A stretch of 64,000 bases of DNA from Flavobacteriales bacterium (GCA_016716605.1 JADJWA010000001.1:682001-746000); one strand, 5' to 3'. Numbered from the stretch's first letter, positions 52,723 through 61,553 are shown. Numbers and translations: made by a program. The notes: generated from the sequence alone by a model not told the origin.

Positions 52723-55140
52723 ATGATGCGAAACACACTCGCCGCGCTCACGTTCGCTGCTTCCGTGCCATCGTTGGCCCAGGACGCCACGCTCACCGGC
52801 AAGGTCACCGATGCCAGCACGGGCGAGGCGCTCATCGGCGTGAACGTGACCTTCGCTCCCGGCAAGGGCGTGGCCACCGATGTGAACGGCAACTACCTCT
52901 TACCGATCCCGGCCGGGGCGGCGCGCATCACCTTCAGCTACGTGGGCTACGCCACGCGCACCGAAGCCATCACCCTGGCCACCGGTGAGCAACGTGAATT
53001 GAGCATGAAGCTCGCGGCAGGCAACGCGCAGCTCGAGACGGTGGTGATCAGCGGCGGCCGCTACGAGCAGCGCATCGGCGAGGTCACCCAATCGCTCAGC
53101 GTGCTGCGGCCAGACCTGATCGTGAACAAGAACGTGGTGAGCCTGGAACAGGCGCTCGATCAAGTGCCGGGCGTGGTGATCGTGGATGAGGAGCCGCAGA
53201 TCCGCGCAGGCAGCGGCTTCAGCTACGGAGCAGGCAGCCGCGTGATGGTGCTGGTGGACGACATCCCGATCCTCAGCGGCGACATCGGCCGGCCCAATTG
53301 GTCCTTCCTGCCGATCGAGAACCTGGAGCAGGTGGAAGTGATCAAGGGGGCTTCATCCGTGCTCTATGGCAGCGCGGCGCTCAGCGGCGTGATCAATGTG
53401 CGCACCGCCTACCCGCGCGCCGAGCCGCGCACGCGCGCCACGCTCTTTAGCGGCGTGTACGACACCCCGGGGCATGCACCCGCCAAATGGTGGGACCAGA
53501 ACAACCCGGGCATCAGCGGCGCCAGCTTCTACCACAGCCAGCAATTCGGGCAGCTCGATGTGGTGTTCGGGGGCAATGGCGTCACGGATCAGGGTTTTGT
53601 GGGACCCGAGCCACTGCCTGCCGACACCATCGCCGCCGACCCCTATCGCATCGGCCCCGGCGGCTACGACCACCGCGCGCGATTCAACGCCAACCTGCGC
53701 TGGCGCAGCAAGAGCAGGCCCGGCCTCACCTTCGGCGTGAACGGCAATGCACAGAAAGGCAAGAGCACGAGCGTCTTCATCTGGAACGATACGGACCGTG
53801 GGCTCTTCCGGCCCTTCCCCGGCACGGTCACGCGCACCAAGGCCACGCAGTACTACATCGACCCCTTCGTCACCTACACGGGCGAGGGAGGCACGCGCCA
53901 TAGCCTGCGCACGCGCCATCACAGGCAGATCTTCGACAACGACAACGGCCAGAGCAACAGCAACGCCACCTGGCATGCCGAGTACCAGGTGCAGCAGAAA
54001 GTGGATCTGCTAGGCGAGACCAACTTCACCGGCGGCCTGCTGCTGCGCGATGTGGTCAGCACCGCCGAATTGTATCGCGGCAACGCCGATGGCAACGACC
54101 GGAACCGGGCGCGCAACCTCGCAGGCTACCTGCAAGTGGACAAGAAGCTCCTGAAAGAGAAGCTCGCGCTCAGCGGCGGCGTGCGCTACGAGCAGTTCAT
54201 CGTGAACGATGCCGATGCCGCGCAGCCCGTATTCGGCGCCGGCGCCACCTATCAAGCCATGCGCGCTACTTTCATCCGCGCCAGCTACGGCCAGGGGTTC
54301 CGTTACCCCACTATCGGGGAGCGCTTCATCAGCACCAGTGTGGGCCGGCTGAATGTGTTCCCGAACCCCGACCTGAGACCCGAGCGCTCGTGGAATGCGG
54401 AAGCAGGCCTGAAGCAAGGCTTCAAGATCGGCGGCTTCATGGGCTATGTGGACGCTGTAGTGTTCCAGCAGGACTACCAGGACTATGTGGAGTTCACCTT
54501 CGGGCAATGGAAGCCGTTCACGCTGGGGAATGCCGTGGATGAGTTCTTCGGGCTCGGCTTCAAGAGCGTCAATACGGGCCGGGCGCGCGTAACAGGCTAC
54601 GAATTGGAGCTGGCGGGCAAAGGGAAGATCAAGGCCGTGGAGATCACTGCCCTGCTGGGCTGGACATCAACCAATCCGATCAGCACCACGCCGGATGAGG
54701 TGTATGCCATCCCGCCGGACAATCCCATACGGATCATTCCTGCCTCGACCTACACCAATACGAGCTACAACCCGGACGGGAACATCCTCAAGTTCCGCAT
54801 CCAGCGGACTTTCCGCAGCGACATCCAGCTGCAGTACCGCAAGGTGCTCGCGGGCTTCAGCGTGCGCTACAACAGCCACGTGCGCAACATCGACAAGGCC
54901 TTCGTTGACTTGGACGCCGGTCCGCCCGATCCGGACGAACTCCCCACCGGCATCACCGGCTGGATGGAGCGCAACCGCACGGGAACCTGGATCGTGGACG
55001 TGCGCGCGGGGCTTGAGCTCACCAAGCAGCTGCGCGCCACGGTTGTGGTGAACAACCTCAGCAACGAGGTGTATTCGCTGCGCCCCTTGAGCATCGAAGC
55101 GCCGCGCACCGTGCAGGTGCAGTTGACCGCGACCATGTAA
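52723..55140 (+). CDS. TonB-dependent receptor with carboxypeptidase-regulatory-like domain
   Basis: The 805-residue product has a signal peptide (MMRNTLAALTFAASVPSLAQ) and a CarboxypepD_reg-like domain (ATLTGKVTDASTGEALIGVN). The plug follows (SLEQALDQVPGVVIVDEEPQ, then ASSVLYGSAALSGVINVRTA). The beta-barrel contains RASYGQGFRYPTIGERFIST and ends RTVQVQLTATM. It imports a large substrate across the outer membrane with TonB energy. No SusD partner follows, which argues for a siderophore, cobalamin or metal-type ligand rather than a glycan, but this is inference. The first of two adjacent ATGs (52723, 52726) was taken. A TACATTCG box lies at 52663-52670. Confidence 0.92.
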   Translation: MMRNTLAALTFAASVPSLAQDATLTGKVTDASTGEALIGVNVTFAPGKGVATDVNGNYLLPIPAGAARITFSYVGYATRTEAITLATGEQRELSMKLAAGNAQLETVVISGGRYEQRIGEVTQSLSVLRPDLIVNKNVVSLEQALDQVPGVVIVDEEPQIRAGSGFSYGAGSRVMVLVDDIPILSGDIGRPNWSFLPIENLEQVEVIKGASSVLYGSAALSGVINVRTAYPRAEPRTRATLFSGVYDTPGHAPAKWWDQNNPGISGASFYHSQQFGQLDVVFGGNGVTDQGFVGPEPLPADTIAADPYRIGPGGYDHRARFNANLRWRSKSRPGLTFGVNGNAQKGKSTSVFIWNDTDRGLFRPFPGTVTRTKATQYYIDPFVTYTGEGGTRHSLRTRHHRQIFDNDNGQSNSNATWHAEYQVQQKVDLLGETNFTGGLLLRDVVSTAELYRGNADGNDRNRARNLAGYLQVDKKLLKEKLALSGGVRYEQFIVNDADAAQPVFGAGATYQAMRATFIRASYGQGFRYPTIGERFISTSVGRLNVFPNPDLRPERSWNAEAGLKQGFKIGGFMGYVDAVVFQQDYQDYVEFTFGQWKPFTLGNAVDEFFGLGFKSVNTGRARVTGYELELAGKGKIKAVEITALLGWTSTNPISTTPDEVYAIPPDNPIRIIPASTYTNTSYNPDGNILKFRIQRTFRSDIQLQYRKVLAGFSVRYNSHVRNIDKAFVDLDAGPPDPDELPTGITGWMERNRTGTWIVDVRAGLELTKQLRATVVVNNLSNEVYSLRPLSIEAPRTVQVQLTATM

Positions 55141-55155
55141 AGCACCCCTCCGCGC

Positions 55156-55905
55156 ATGCGCATCCTTGGCGTGATCCCCGCCCGCTACGCCAGCACGCGC
55201 CTGCCGGGCAAGCCGCTGGTCGACATCGGCGGCACCAGCATGGTGATGCGCGTGGTGGAGCAGGCACGGCGCTCCTCTTCACTCGATCGGGTGATCGTGG
55301 CTACCGATGATGCCCGCGTGCTCGATCATGCAGCGGCGCATGGCGGCGAATGCGTGATGACCTCACCGGACCATCCGACCGGAACCGATCGCTGCTACGA
55401 GGCGCTCAACATCGTCGGCCGGGGTCGCTACGATGCCGTGGTGAACATCCAGGGCGATGAGCCTTTCATCGTCCCCCAGCAGATCGATGAGCTGTGCCTT
55501 GCGCTGCGCAAGGCCCCAAGCGGAATCGCCACGCTCGCGCAAGTGGTCACCGATGATCGCGACCTCGACGACCCCGGCGAAGTGCTGATCACGGCCGATG
55601 TGAACATGGACGCGCTCTACTTCAGCCGGGCCGCCATTCCTTTCCTCAGGGATGTTGATGCCGGACCCCGGCATGCACGTTTCCGCTACCTGAAGCACGT
55701 GGGCCTTTATGGATTCAGTGCGGAGGTGCTCGAGAAATTGGTGGAGCTCGCGCCGTCATCATTGGAGAAGGCCGAAGCCTTGGAGCAATTGCGCTGGGTG
55801 GAGAACGGCTACAGGGTGCGAATCGGCCTCACGGAACATCCTTCGTTCTGCGTCGATACACCCGCTGATCTGGAAGAAGCGCGCCATAGGGCGGCATCGC
55901 TCTAG
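55156..55905 (+). CDS. kdsB: 3-deoxy-manno-octulosonate cytidylyltransferase
   Basis: Activates KDO with CTP for lipopolysaccharide inner-core synthesis. The nucleotide-binding start VIPARYASTRLPGKPLVDIG is diagnostic. Next come RVIVATDDARVLDHA, MTSPDHPTGTDRCYEAL and VVNIQGDEPFIVP. The length of 249 residues is normal. It starts 15 bp after the receptor gene and may share its transcript. Together with the GT9 gene further on it shows a conventional LPS-containing outer membrane. Confidence 0.95.
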   Translation: MRILGVIPARYASTRLPGKPLVDIGGTSMVMRVVEQARRSSSLDRVIVATDDARVLDHAAAHGGECVMTSPDHPTGTDRCYEALNIVGRGRYDAVVNIQGDEPFIVPQQIDELCLALRKAPSGIATLAQVVTDDRDLDDPGEVLITADVNMDALYFSRAAIPFLRDVDAGPRHARFRYLKHVGLYGFSAEVLEKLVELAPSSLEKAEALEQLRWVENGYRVRIGLTEHPSFCVDTPADLEEARHRAASL

Positions 55906-55910
55906 ATTTG
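55903..55910 (+). promoter_or_regulatory. Candidate -7 box at the kdsB stop (TAGATTTG)
   Basis: TAGATTTG matches TAnnTTTG exactly. It begins with the kdsB stop codon and lies 12 bp before the ATG at 55923. It predicts a leader of about 6 nt. Confidence 0.42.
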
Positions 55911-55922
55911 GCCTCGCTTCCC

Positions 55923-56981
55923 ATGGGCCTCGAGCGCGACCTGCACGACCTCCTGTTCTGCCACGATTGCGTGATTGTGCCGCAGTGGGGCGGTTTCCTC
56001 ACCCACTACCGGCCCGCCCGTCTCGATGAGGCCCGCAAGCTCATCCACCCGCCCAGCAAGGACCTGAGCTTCAACCGCCACTTGGTGCGCAATGATGGCC
56101 TGCTGGCTGATCATCTGGCAAGGCGCGAGGGCCTCGCCTTCGATAAAGCGAGCGCGCGGATCGATTCCGAGGTGGCCTCCTGGCGCCTTGCGCTGGACCG
56201 CAGCGGCCGATTGGAACTGCCCAGCATCGGCATCTTTTACCGCGATGCCGAGCACAACCTTCAATTCGACCCGGACCGCCGCACGAACTACCTGCGCGAC
56301 GCCTACGGTTTGAGGCCTTTGGCTGCCATCGCTGTGGAGCAAGCCCGTCCGCAACCCGTGGTGGTGCCCATCACCAGGAAAACGGCTGAGGGCTTGGCCA
56401 CGCGCAAGCGGCCCTACCTGGCCTGGGCTGCAGCCAGCGTGGGAATCCTGCTCATCGGCGGGGCCGCCATCTGGGTATTCCTTCAACCACCGAACAGGCA
56501 CGCGCAATGGAGCGGATGGTCCCTGCTGAAAGGCGGATCATCCCAAGGATACACGGCTCCGTCACAGGCTGGATTCCTGCCGGTCGAGACCCATGGGCCC
56601 TTCCTGCTTCCCGAAGCCGATTCAGGGGTGCATGAAACCGTGCTCGATGCGGAGAACGATGTGCGGTTGAAGGTCGATTGGGGACGGCCCGCGCCGGCGC
56701 CAGCCGCTGCGGACACCACCCACGTGGCGCTGAAGCCGGCCCGCTCCGATGATGCCGCACTACGCTACCATGTGGTGGGCGGCTGCTTCGCGCAACCGGA
56801 GAACGCGGACAAGATGCTGGGCGATCTGCTGACCAAAGGATACCCGGCGCGCCGCCTTCGCCAGCGCGGCGAATTGCACCCCGTGGCGATCGGCAGTTAC
56901 GCCACGCGCGCCGAAGCGCTCGCCATGCTGCAAACCGTGCGCACCGGTGATGGCCGCGCCGCGTGGCTGCTCGTCCGCTGA
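55923..56981 (+). CDS. HU-CCDC81-type and SPOR-domain protein
   Basis: The 352-residue product starts with the two-part region typical of Bacteroidota HU-CCDC81/SPOR proteins (LHDLLFCHDCVIVPQWGGFL, then FNRHLVRNDGLLADHLARRE). One membrane helix follows (about residues 163-184, WAAASVGILLIGGAAIWVFL), then a low-complexity linker. A C-terminal SPOR domain closes it (RYHVVGGCFAQPENADKMLG to GSYATRAEALAML). SPOR domains bind denuded peptidoglycan at the division site, so a role in cell-wall division is likely. The ATG at 55923 was chosen over an in-frame TTG at 55908 that overlaps the promoter-like box. Confidence 0.85.
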   Translation: MGLERDLHDLLFCHDCVIVPQWGGFLTHYRPARLDEARKLIHPPSKDLSFNRHLVRNDGLLADHLARREGLAFDKASARIDSEVASWRLALDRSGRLELPSIGIFYRDAEHNLQFDPDRRTNYLRDAYGLRPLAAIAVEQARPQPVVVPITRKTAEGLATRKRPYLAWAAASVGILLIGGAAIWVFLQPPNRHAQWSGWSLLKGGSSQGYTAPSQAGFLPVETHGPFLLPEADSGVHETVLDAENDVRLKVDWGRPAPAPAAADTTHVALKPARSDDAALRYHVVGGCFAQPENADKMLGDLLTKGYPARRLRQRGELHPVAIGSYATRAEALAMLQTVRTGDGRAAWLLVR

Positions 56982-57006
56982 CCCTCCGCTGCCCTTCACA
57001 GCACCA

Positions 57007-57014
57007 TAGCTTCG
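57007..57014 (+). promoter_or_regulatory. Candidate -7 box before the STAS-like gene (TAGCTTCG)
   Basis: TAGCTTCG lies 22 bp before the ATG at 57037. It has the TAnnTTCG form shared with several other genes here. Confidence 0.38.
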
Positions 57015-57036
57015 CCCCCCCTTTTCGCGAACGGCC

Positions 57037-57429
57037 ATGCATGCGGTAGAATTGGAGTCTTGCACAGTGACCTTCATCGATGAGGACATCGTGCACACGC
57101 ACTTCAAGGACGACCATTTGGTCAGTCTGCAGGATGTGCACGCCATGTTCGATGCCATCGCGGCAGAGCGCTCAGGGCGCAAGGTGCTGCTGATGGTGAG
57201 CGTGGGCCTGAACACCACCATGAGCAACGAGGCGCGAGGCTATGCGGCGCAGTCGCCCGAATCGAACCAGCATATCGCCGCCGATGCGATCATCGTGCGC
57301 GACTTCGGCCACCAGCTCGCCGCCAACGTCTTCGTGCGCCACCACAAGCCCGGTCGCCCCATCCAGATGTTCCCCGACCGCGACACCGCGCTGGAATGGC
57401 TCAGCGCGCAACGCCACCTCATCCATTGA
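57037..57429 (+). CDS. STAS/SpoIIAA-like protein
   Basis: The 130-residue product has the alternating strand-helix pattern of small Bacteroidota proteins related to SpoIIAA/STAS domains: CTVTFIDEDIVHTHFKDDHL, VHAMFDAIAAERSGRKVLLM, then IAADAIIVRDFGHQLAANVF and a closing FPDRDTALEWLSAQ helix. No catalytic motif is evident, so the role is unknown. The gene is 5 bp upstream of the secreted WD40-like gene and probably forms a pair with it. Confidence 0.68.
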   Translation: MHAVELESCTVTFIDEDIVHTHFKDDHLVSLQDVHAMFDAIAAERSGRKVLLMVSVGLNTTMSNEARGYAAQSPESNQHIAADAIIVRDFGHQLAANVFVRHHKPGRPIQMFPDRDTALEWLSAQRHLIH

Positions 57430-57434
57430 ACCGC

Positions 57435-58076
57435 ATGCTCACACGTTTCCTCCCGCTGGCGCTGATTGCCGGACTGGCCCTCCCGCTCAACGCGCAAGTG
57501 CTTTCCGCACCTGAGCGGACGCTTCGCGCAGGCAAGGCTGAAGCCACCTGCCTGGCGGTGGCACCCAAGGGCGACCGGATCCTGGTTGGCCTTAACAAAG
57601 GTGCCGAACTCATCGACCTGGAGAGCGGCAAGCGGCTGCTCACCCTGCCATACAACGAAGATGGCAGCATGGTGGCCTATTACTGCGCATTCAATGACAA
57701 CGGAGAATACGCCGTGCTCATCGGGCATAGCGGCAAACGCGTCGTGTACAGCATGAAGGACGGCAAGCCGCAGCCTTCCTTGCAGCAGCACCGCTGGGTG
57801 CCCGATCCGCGCACCACGAAAGGCATGGGCCTCGATATGAGTAACAGCACCTTCGATCGCTATTACCAGCAGAGCGAGCTGAAGGAGGGCGCCTACACCT
57901 ACCGCAGCGTGAAGGATGGCGCCGTTGAAGTGGTCGATGGCGAAGGAAAGACCATGCAGACCCTGGGCTTCCCGGAGAACAAGGACCAGCACCACCGCGC
58001 GCCGCTGCTTCGCTGGCAGGAGTGGCTGCTGGTGGGCACAGACGATGGCCGCGTGCTCTTCTACAAACTGCCCTGA
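57435..58076 (+). CDS. Secreted WD40-like protein of unknown function
   Basis: The 213-residue product has a signal peptide (MLTRFLPLALIAGLALPLNA) and beta-propeller-like repeats (ATCLAVAPKGDRILVGLNKG, YYCAFNDNGEYAVLIGHSGK, LVGTDDGRVLFYKL). It should be periplasmic or secreted but carries no T9SS domain. It follows the STAS-like gene by 5 bp, and its last 16 bp overlap the convergent HemJ-like gene. I recognise no named family. Confidence 0.7.
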   Translation: MLTRFLPLALIAGLALPLNAQVLSAPERTLRAGKAEATCLAVAPKGDRILVGLNKGAELIDLESGKRLLTLPYNEDGSMVAYYCAFNDNGEYAVLIGHSGKRVVYSMKDGKPQPSLQQHRWVPDPRTTKGMGLDMSNSTFDRYYQQSELKEGAYTYRSVKDGAVEVVDGEGKTMQTLGFPENKDQHHRAPLLRWQEWLLVGTDDGRVLFYKLP

Positions 58077-58660
58077 TCCTTCGTGCCGGAGGCTGCGCCG
58101 GGTCTCTGCTCAGTTGAAGCGGCGCCACGCATCTTCATTACGGCGTAGCCGATCACCGCGCCCAGCACCAGCAGGCCCAATGCGCCCCAGGTCCAGCTGA
58201 GCCGATCACGGAAAACCATGGTGGCCAGCAAAGCCACCAGCAAGGCCCAGGTGCCCTGCCCGAACAGCCACAGTACCGGTCCTGACCAGTTGAGCGATGC
58301 GCTTTGCAGTCGCACCTGCACACGATGGATGAGCAACTGGTACACCACCAGCAGCGCCACCAGGCCGAGCTTCAGGTGCATGAAGGGCGATTTCAGCAGC
58401 GCGGGCATCTGCACCAACTGCCAGATCCCGAAGAGCACAAGCAGGATCAAGGCGGGCCACGCAAGGCCGTAAAGGACCCGGCGCTCCATACGGATGAAAC
58501 GCTGATGAAGCAATCCGCGCTCCGGCTCCCAGAGCTTCAATGCGGCACGGTGCGCATTGGATAAGCGTGCGAGATGGAAAGCCGCGGCGAACCATGCGAT
58601 CAGCGCGATCAGGTGCAGCAGCTTGAGCAGGGGCAGCAGGATGGGGGCTTGTTCGGGCAT
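58061..58660 (-). CDS. HemJ/CopD-like membrane protein
   Basis: The 199-residue product has about four to five membrane helices in the HemJ (UPF0093)/CopD pattern: LLKLLHLIALIAWFAAAFHL with a helix-embedded His, a basic HRAAL-LWEPERGLLHQRF segment, then FMHLKLGLVALLVVYQLLIH. HemJ oxidises protoporphyrinogen in haem synthesis. CopD-like members are linked to copper. The arrangement of the LLHLIALIAWF and HLKLGLVALL helices favours HemJ, but some CopD-like proteins look the same. Confidence 0.7.
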   Translation of the reverse strand: MPEQAPILLPLLKLLHLIALIAWFAAAFHLARLSNAHRAALKLWEPERGLLHQRFIRMERRVLYGLAWPALILLVLFGIWQLVQMPALLKSPFMHLKLGLVALLVVYQLLIHRVQVRLQSASLNWSGPVLWLFGQGTWALLVALLATMVFRDRLSWTWGALGLLVLGAVIGYAVMKMRGAASTEQRPGAASGTKDQGSL

Positions 58661-58687
58661 GAGCGAAAAGTACGCGTACCAAGGCGC

Positions 58688-58695
58688 CTACCTTC
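58688..58695 (+). promoter_or_regulatory. Candidate -7 box before the thioesterase gene (TACCTTCG)
   Basis: TACCTTCG lies 45 bp before the ATG at 58741, in the 80-bp gap between divergent genes. Confidence 0.33.
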
Positions 58696-58740
58696 GCGCG
58701 CCATCGCCGAAGCGCACGATCGCGAAGGCGAGCACCGCAC

Positions 58741-59256
58741 ATGAACCGCGCCTCACGCCCCATCAGCGACAGCTACTCCGAGACCACGCATGTGGTGCTG
58801 CCCAATGACACCAACACCCTCGGGAACCTCTTCGGAGGGCGGCTGCTGCAATGGCTCGACATCAGCTGCGCCATCAGCGCGCACCGGCACTGCAAGCGCA
58901 CCGTGGTCACCGTGGCCGTGAACCACGTGGGCTTCGACCGGCCCATCAAGCTCGGCGACTTCGTCACCATCCGCAGCCACGTGAGCCGTGCCTTCGGCAG
59001 CAGCATGGAAGTGTGGAGCGATGTTTCCGTAGAGGACCAAGTGACCGGAGAGAAGATCCCGTGCAACAGCGCCATCTACACCTTCGTGGCGGTGGATCAC
59101 GCGGGGAGGCCCATGCAGGTGCCTGAGGCCGAGCCCACCAACGATGAGGAGCGCCGCCGTTACGATGGCGCGCTTCGGCGCAGGCAATTGCGGCTCATCC
59201 TCAGCAACAAGATGAAGCCCGAGGAGGCCACGGAGCTGAAGAAGCTCTTCAGTTGA
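58741..59256 (+). CDS. Acyl-CoA thioesterase, hotdog fold
   Basis: The 171-residue product has the hotdog thioesterase pattern: PNDTNTLGNLFGGRLLQWLD, then VVTVAVNHVGFDRPIKLGDF and YTFVAVDHAGRP. The GNLFGG-LLQWLD stretch marks the long-chain acyl-CoA hydrolase (YciA/ACOT) group. It hydrolyses acyl-CoAs to free acids in the cytoplasm; chain length preference cannot be read. It is convergent with the 120-residue gene with no spacer. Confidence 0.9.
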   Translation: MNRASRPISDSYSETTHVVLPNDTNTLGNLFGGRLLQWLDISCAISAHRHCKRTVVTVAVNHVGFDRPIKLGDFVTIRSHVSRAFGSSMEVWSDVSVEDQVTGEKIPCNSAIYTFVAVDHAGRPMQVPEAEPTNDEERRRYDGALRRRQLRLILSNKMKPEEATELKKLFS

Positions 59257-59619
59257 TTACAGCCCTTCGTCCAAACTGAGCCCATCGAATAGCTCGCCCG
59301 TTGCGGTATCGTGCCCGCGCAATCCGAGTTGCCGAAGCAAGGCTCCGATGCACGCCGCGCTCTGCTCGCCGCCGTGCACATGCGCCACCATATAGCGCAC
59401 CTGCGTGGCGTCCTCCATGTGCAGCTGGAAGCTGACGTCGATGTCATCGCCCTTGGCGAAGAGCCAATCGCTGTCCACTTGGTCGATGAAGGGAATGGCC
59501 TCGCGGATACGGGCGATCAGCTCGTCGCGATTGCCAATGGGCTTCGGGCGGAATGCATCCGGCACATCATTGATCGACGGCACATCGGGGAAGTCCTGGA
59601 TGAAGATGTCCCAGCTCAT
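59257..59619 (-). CDS. Conserved hypothetical protein, 120 residues
   Basis: The product starts MSWDIFIQDFPDVPSINDVP and contains a PIGNRDELIARIREAIPFID segment and a beta stretch (IDVSFQLHMEDATQVRYMVA, then HVHGGEQSAACIGALLRQLG). The MSWDIFIQD start and overall pattern are of a conserved bacterial protein family that I cannot name. It has no signal peptide. Its ATG overlaps the stop of the GT9 gene as ATGA, so the two are co-expressed, but no functional link is obvious. Confidence 0.7.
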   Translation of the reverse strand: MSWDIFIQDFPDVPSINDVPDAFRPKPIGNRDELIARIREAIPFIDQVDSDWLFAKGDDIDVSFQLHMEDATQVRYMVAHVHGGEQSAACIGALLRQLGLRGHDTATGELFDGLSLDEGL

Positions 59620-60593
59620 GCGTTGACGAGTTCAGCGATGCGGTGAAGGTCCTGCTTCTCCATGCACCGGAAGTGGCCCTTGGGGCATCGGTCATGGCCG
59701 ATCTTGCTGCACGGGCGGCAGGACAGGTCCGGTACCTCACTGATCATGGCCCGTTCCGGATGCTCCGGCTGATAAGGCCCCATGCCGAATTGCGGCACCG
59801 TGTTTCCCCAGACGCTTACCACCGGCTTGTTGAATGCGCAGGCGATGTGCATGGCACCGCTGTCGTGGGCGATCATGCTCCGTGCCTGCTTGATCAACGA
59901 AGCGCTTCCCAGGATGTCATAGCGGCCTGTGGCATCGAAGGCTCGCCCACCGATGGCATCACCGATCATGCGCGCCAAGGCTTGGTCCTCCTTGCCGCCG
60001 ATGAGCACGATGGGGCCGTCGATCAAGCGTGCGAGCTCGATGAGCTTGTGCTGGGGAAGCCGTTTGGTGGCGTGCGCCGCACCGATCGCGAGCGCCGTGT
60101 ATCCGGATTGATGCGATGGGGGCAGCGAGGCGAGGGGCACCTCGCACTCGGCGGGGATGAAAAGCTCCAAGCCCTTGCCGTCGTTCTTCACCCCGAGGTG
60201 CGCTACGGCGCTCATGTAGCGATCTACGATGTGGATCCTCGGCATGCGGTCGATGCGCAGGTTCACCAGCAACCACTTCTCGATGTTGAGCTTGGGGAAG
60301 CTGTGCGCGGGCACGCCGAGCGCACGCTTGATCCGGGCCGTGCGCAGGTTATGGTGCAGGTCGATCACGGCATCGAAGCGCTCGGCCTTCAATCGCAAGG
60401 TCAGCTCCCCCAGGTCGTCGCCCAGCTCATGCACCCTGCTCACATGCGGATTGAATCGCACCAGGTCGGCGAAGGCGCTTTTGGTGGTGACATGGATCTC
60501 CGCATCCTTTAGCTGCTCCTTGGCGCAGCGCAGCACCGGGCTGGTGAGCACGATGTCACCAATGGAGGAAAACCTCAGGATTAGGAGCTTCAT
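59616..60593 (-). CDS. Glycosyltransferase family 9 (heptosyltransferase-like)
   Basis: The 325-residue product begins MKLLILRFSSIGDIVLTSPV, the classic GT9 start, and carries the C-terminal nucleotide-sugar site (SASLIKQARSMIAHDSGAMH, then FNKPVVSVWGNTVP). GT9 enzymes add heptose or related sugars to LPS inner core. A late cysteine cluster (LSCRPCSKIGHDRCPKGHFR) is a usual feature of the family. It is the first gene of a two-gene unit with the 120-residue protein. Confidence 0.9.
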   Translation of the reverse strand: MKLLILRFSSIGDIVLTSPVLRCAKEQLKDAEIHVTTKSAFADLVRFNPHVSRVHELGDDLGELTLRLKAERFDAVIDLHHNLRTARIKRALGVPAHSFPKLNIEKWLLVNLRIDRMPRIHIVDRYMSAVAHLGVKNDGKGLELFIPAECEVPLASLPPSHQSGYTALAIGAAHATKRLPQHKLIELARLIDGPIVLIGGKEDQALARMIGDAIGGRAFDATGRYDILGSASLIKQARSMIAHDSGAMHIACAFNKPVVSVWGNTVPQFGMGPYQPEHPERAMISEVPDLSCRPCSKIGHDRCPKGHFRCMEKQDLHRIAELVNA

Positions 60594-60603
60594 CGGGTGC
60601 GAA

Positions 60604-60780
60604 GTTGGGGGTTGAGGGTTGTTGCCAACGCACTGGCCTCTGCCGCAGGCTCAGGGCTGATGACGGTTGCAGGTTGGCCGCGACCTTTGTGCCCAACTCG
60701 TCAATCAAGGCATTCAACCCCCAACCTGCTTTCCATCAACCCGTCATCCCGGCCTTGAGCCAGGACAACCCGCAACCTGC
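60604..60780. repeat. Cluster of inverted GGTTG/CAACC repeats between GT9 and tatD
   Basis: The 12-mer gttgggggttga (60604-60615) has its exact inverse at 60714-60725. A ggttgcaggttg (60665-60676) is matched by caacctgc at 60722-60729 and 60773-60780. A separate imperfect palindrome, tcccggc...gccagga, lies at 60747-60765. The stretch could fold into nested stems between the two divergent genes. No gene is visible in it. Confidence 0.5.
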
Positions 60781-60782
60781 GC

Positions 60783-61553
60783 TTGGAACTGATCGACACC
60801 CACGCCCATCTCTACAGCACCAAGTTCGATGCGGACCGCGAGGCCATGCTCCAGCGCGCGGCCGAGGCCGGTGTCTCGAGGCTCTTCCTGCCGAACGTGG
60901 ACCACGAGAGCATCGCCGGCATGGATGCGCTCGTAGCCGCGCACCCCGATCGCTGTTTCGCCATGATGGGACTGCACCCGTGCCATGTGGGTGAGGACAA
61001 TGCCGCCGCGATGGAAGAGGTGGAGCGCTTGCTGCGCACCGGTCGCTATTGCGCGGTGGGTGAGATCGGCATCGACCTGTACTGGGATAAGACCTTCCTC
61101 GCGCAGCAGCAGGAGGTGTTCCGTCAGCAGGTGCGCTGGGCGAAGGAGCTGCGCTTGCCGATCGCCATCCATTGCCGGGAGAGCTTTATTGAGGTGCTCG
61201 CCATCGTGGAGGAGGAGAATGACGATTCTCTCACCGGCGTGTTCCATTGCTTCACCGGAAGTGCGGAACAAGCGCTGCGCGTGATCGCATTGAAGGGCTT
61301 TTATCTTGGCATCGGCGGCGTGGTCACTTACCCGAAGGGCGGCTTGTTCGAGACCCTGCGCGAAGTGGGCGCTGCGCATTGCGTGCTGGAGACCGATGCG
61401 CCCTACCTCGCACCCGTGCCCTACCGTGGCAAGCGCAACGAGCCCGGCTACCTCGCGTACATCGCCGCCAAGCTCGCGGAGGCCACGGGCCTTCCGGTGG
61501 AAGAGATCGCCGCGATCACCACGCGGAACGCCAATCTACTTTTCCGGCGATGA
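60783..61553 (+). CDS. TatD-family metal-dependent deoxyribonuclease
   Basis: The 256-residue product starts at a TTG (60783). It carries the TatD metal ligands: HxH in DTHAHLY (7-9), Glu in VGEIGIDLYWD, His in PIAIHCRES, His in FHCFTGS, and Asp in LETDAPYLAPVP. TatD enzymes are 3'-5' DNases with roles in DNA repair and RNA quality control. Full family length is retained. The stop overlaps the asparaginase ATG as ATGA, so they form an operon, a pairing often seen in Bacteroidota. Confidence 0.93.
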   Translation: MELIDTHAHLYSTKFDADREAMLQRAAEAGVSRLFLPNVDHESIAGMDALVAAHPDRCFAMMGLHPCHVGEDNAAAMEEVERLLRTGRYCAVGEIGIDLYWDKTFLAQQQEVFRQQVRWAKELRLPIAIHCRESFIEVLAIVEEENDDSLTGVFHCFTGSAEQALRVIALKGFYLGIGGVVTYPKGGLFETLREVGAAHCVLETDAPYLAPVPYRGKRNEPGYLAYIAAKLAEATGLPVEEIAAITTRNANLLFRR

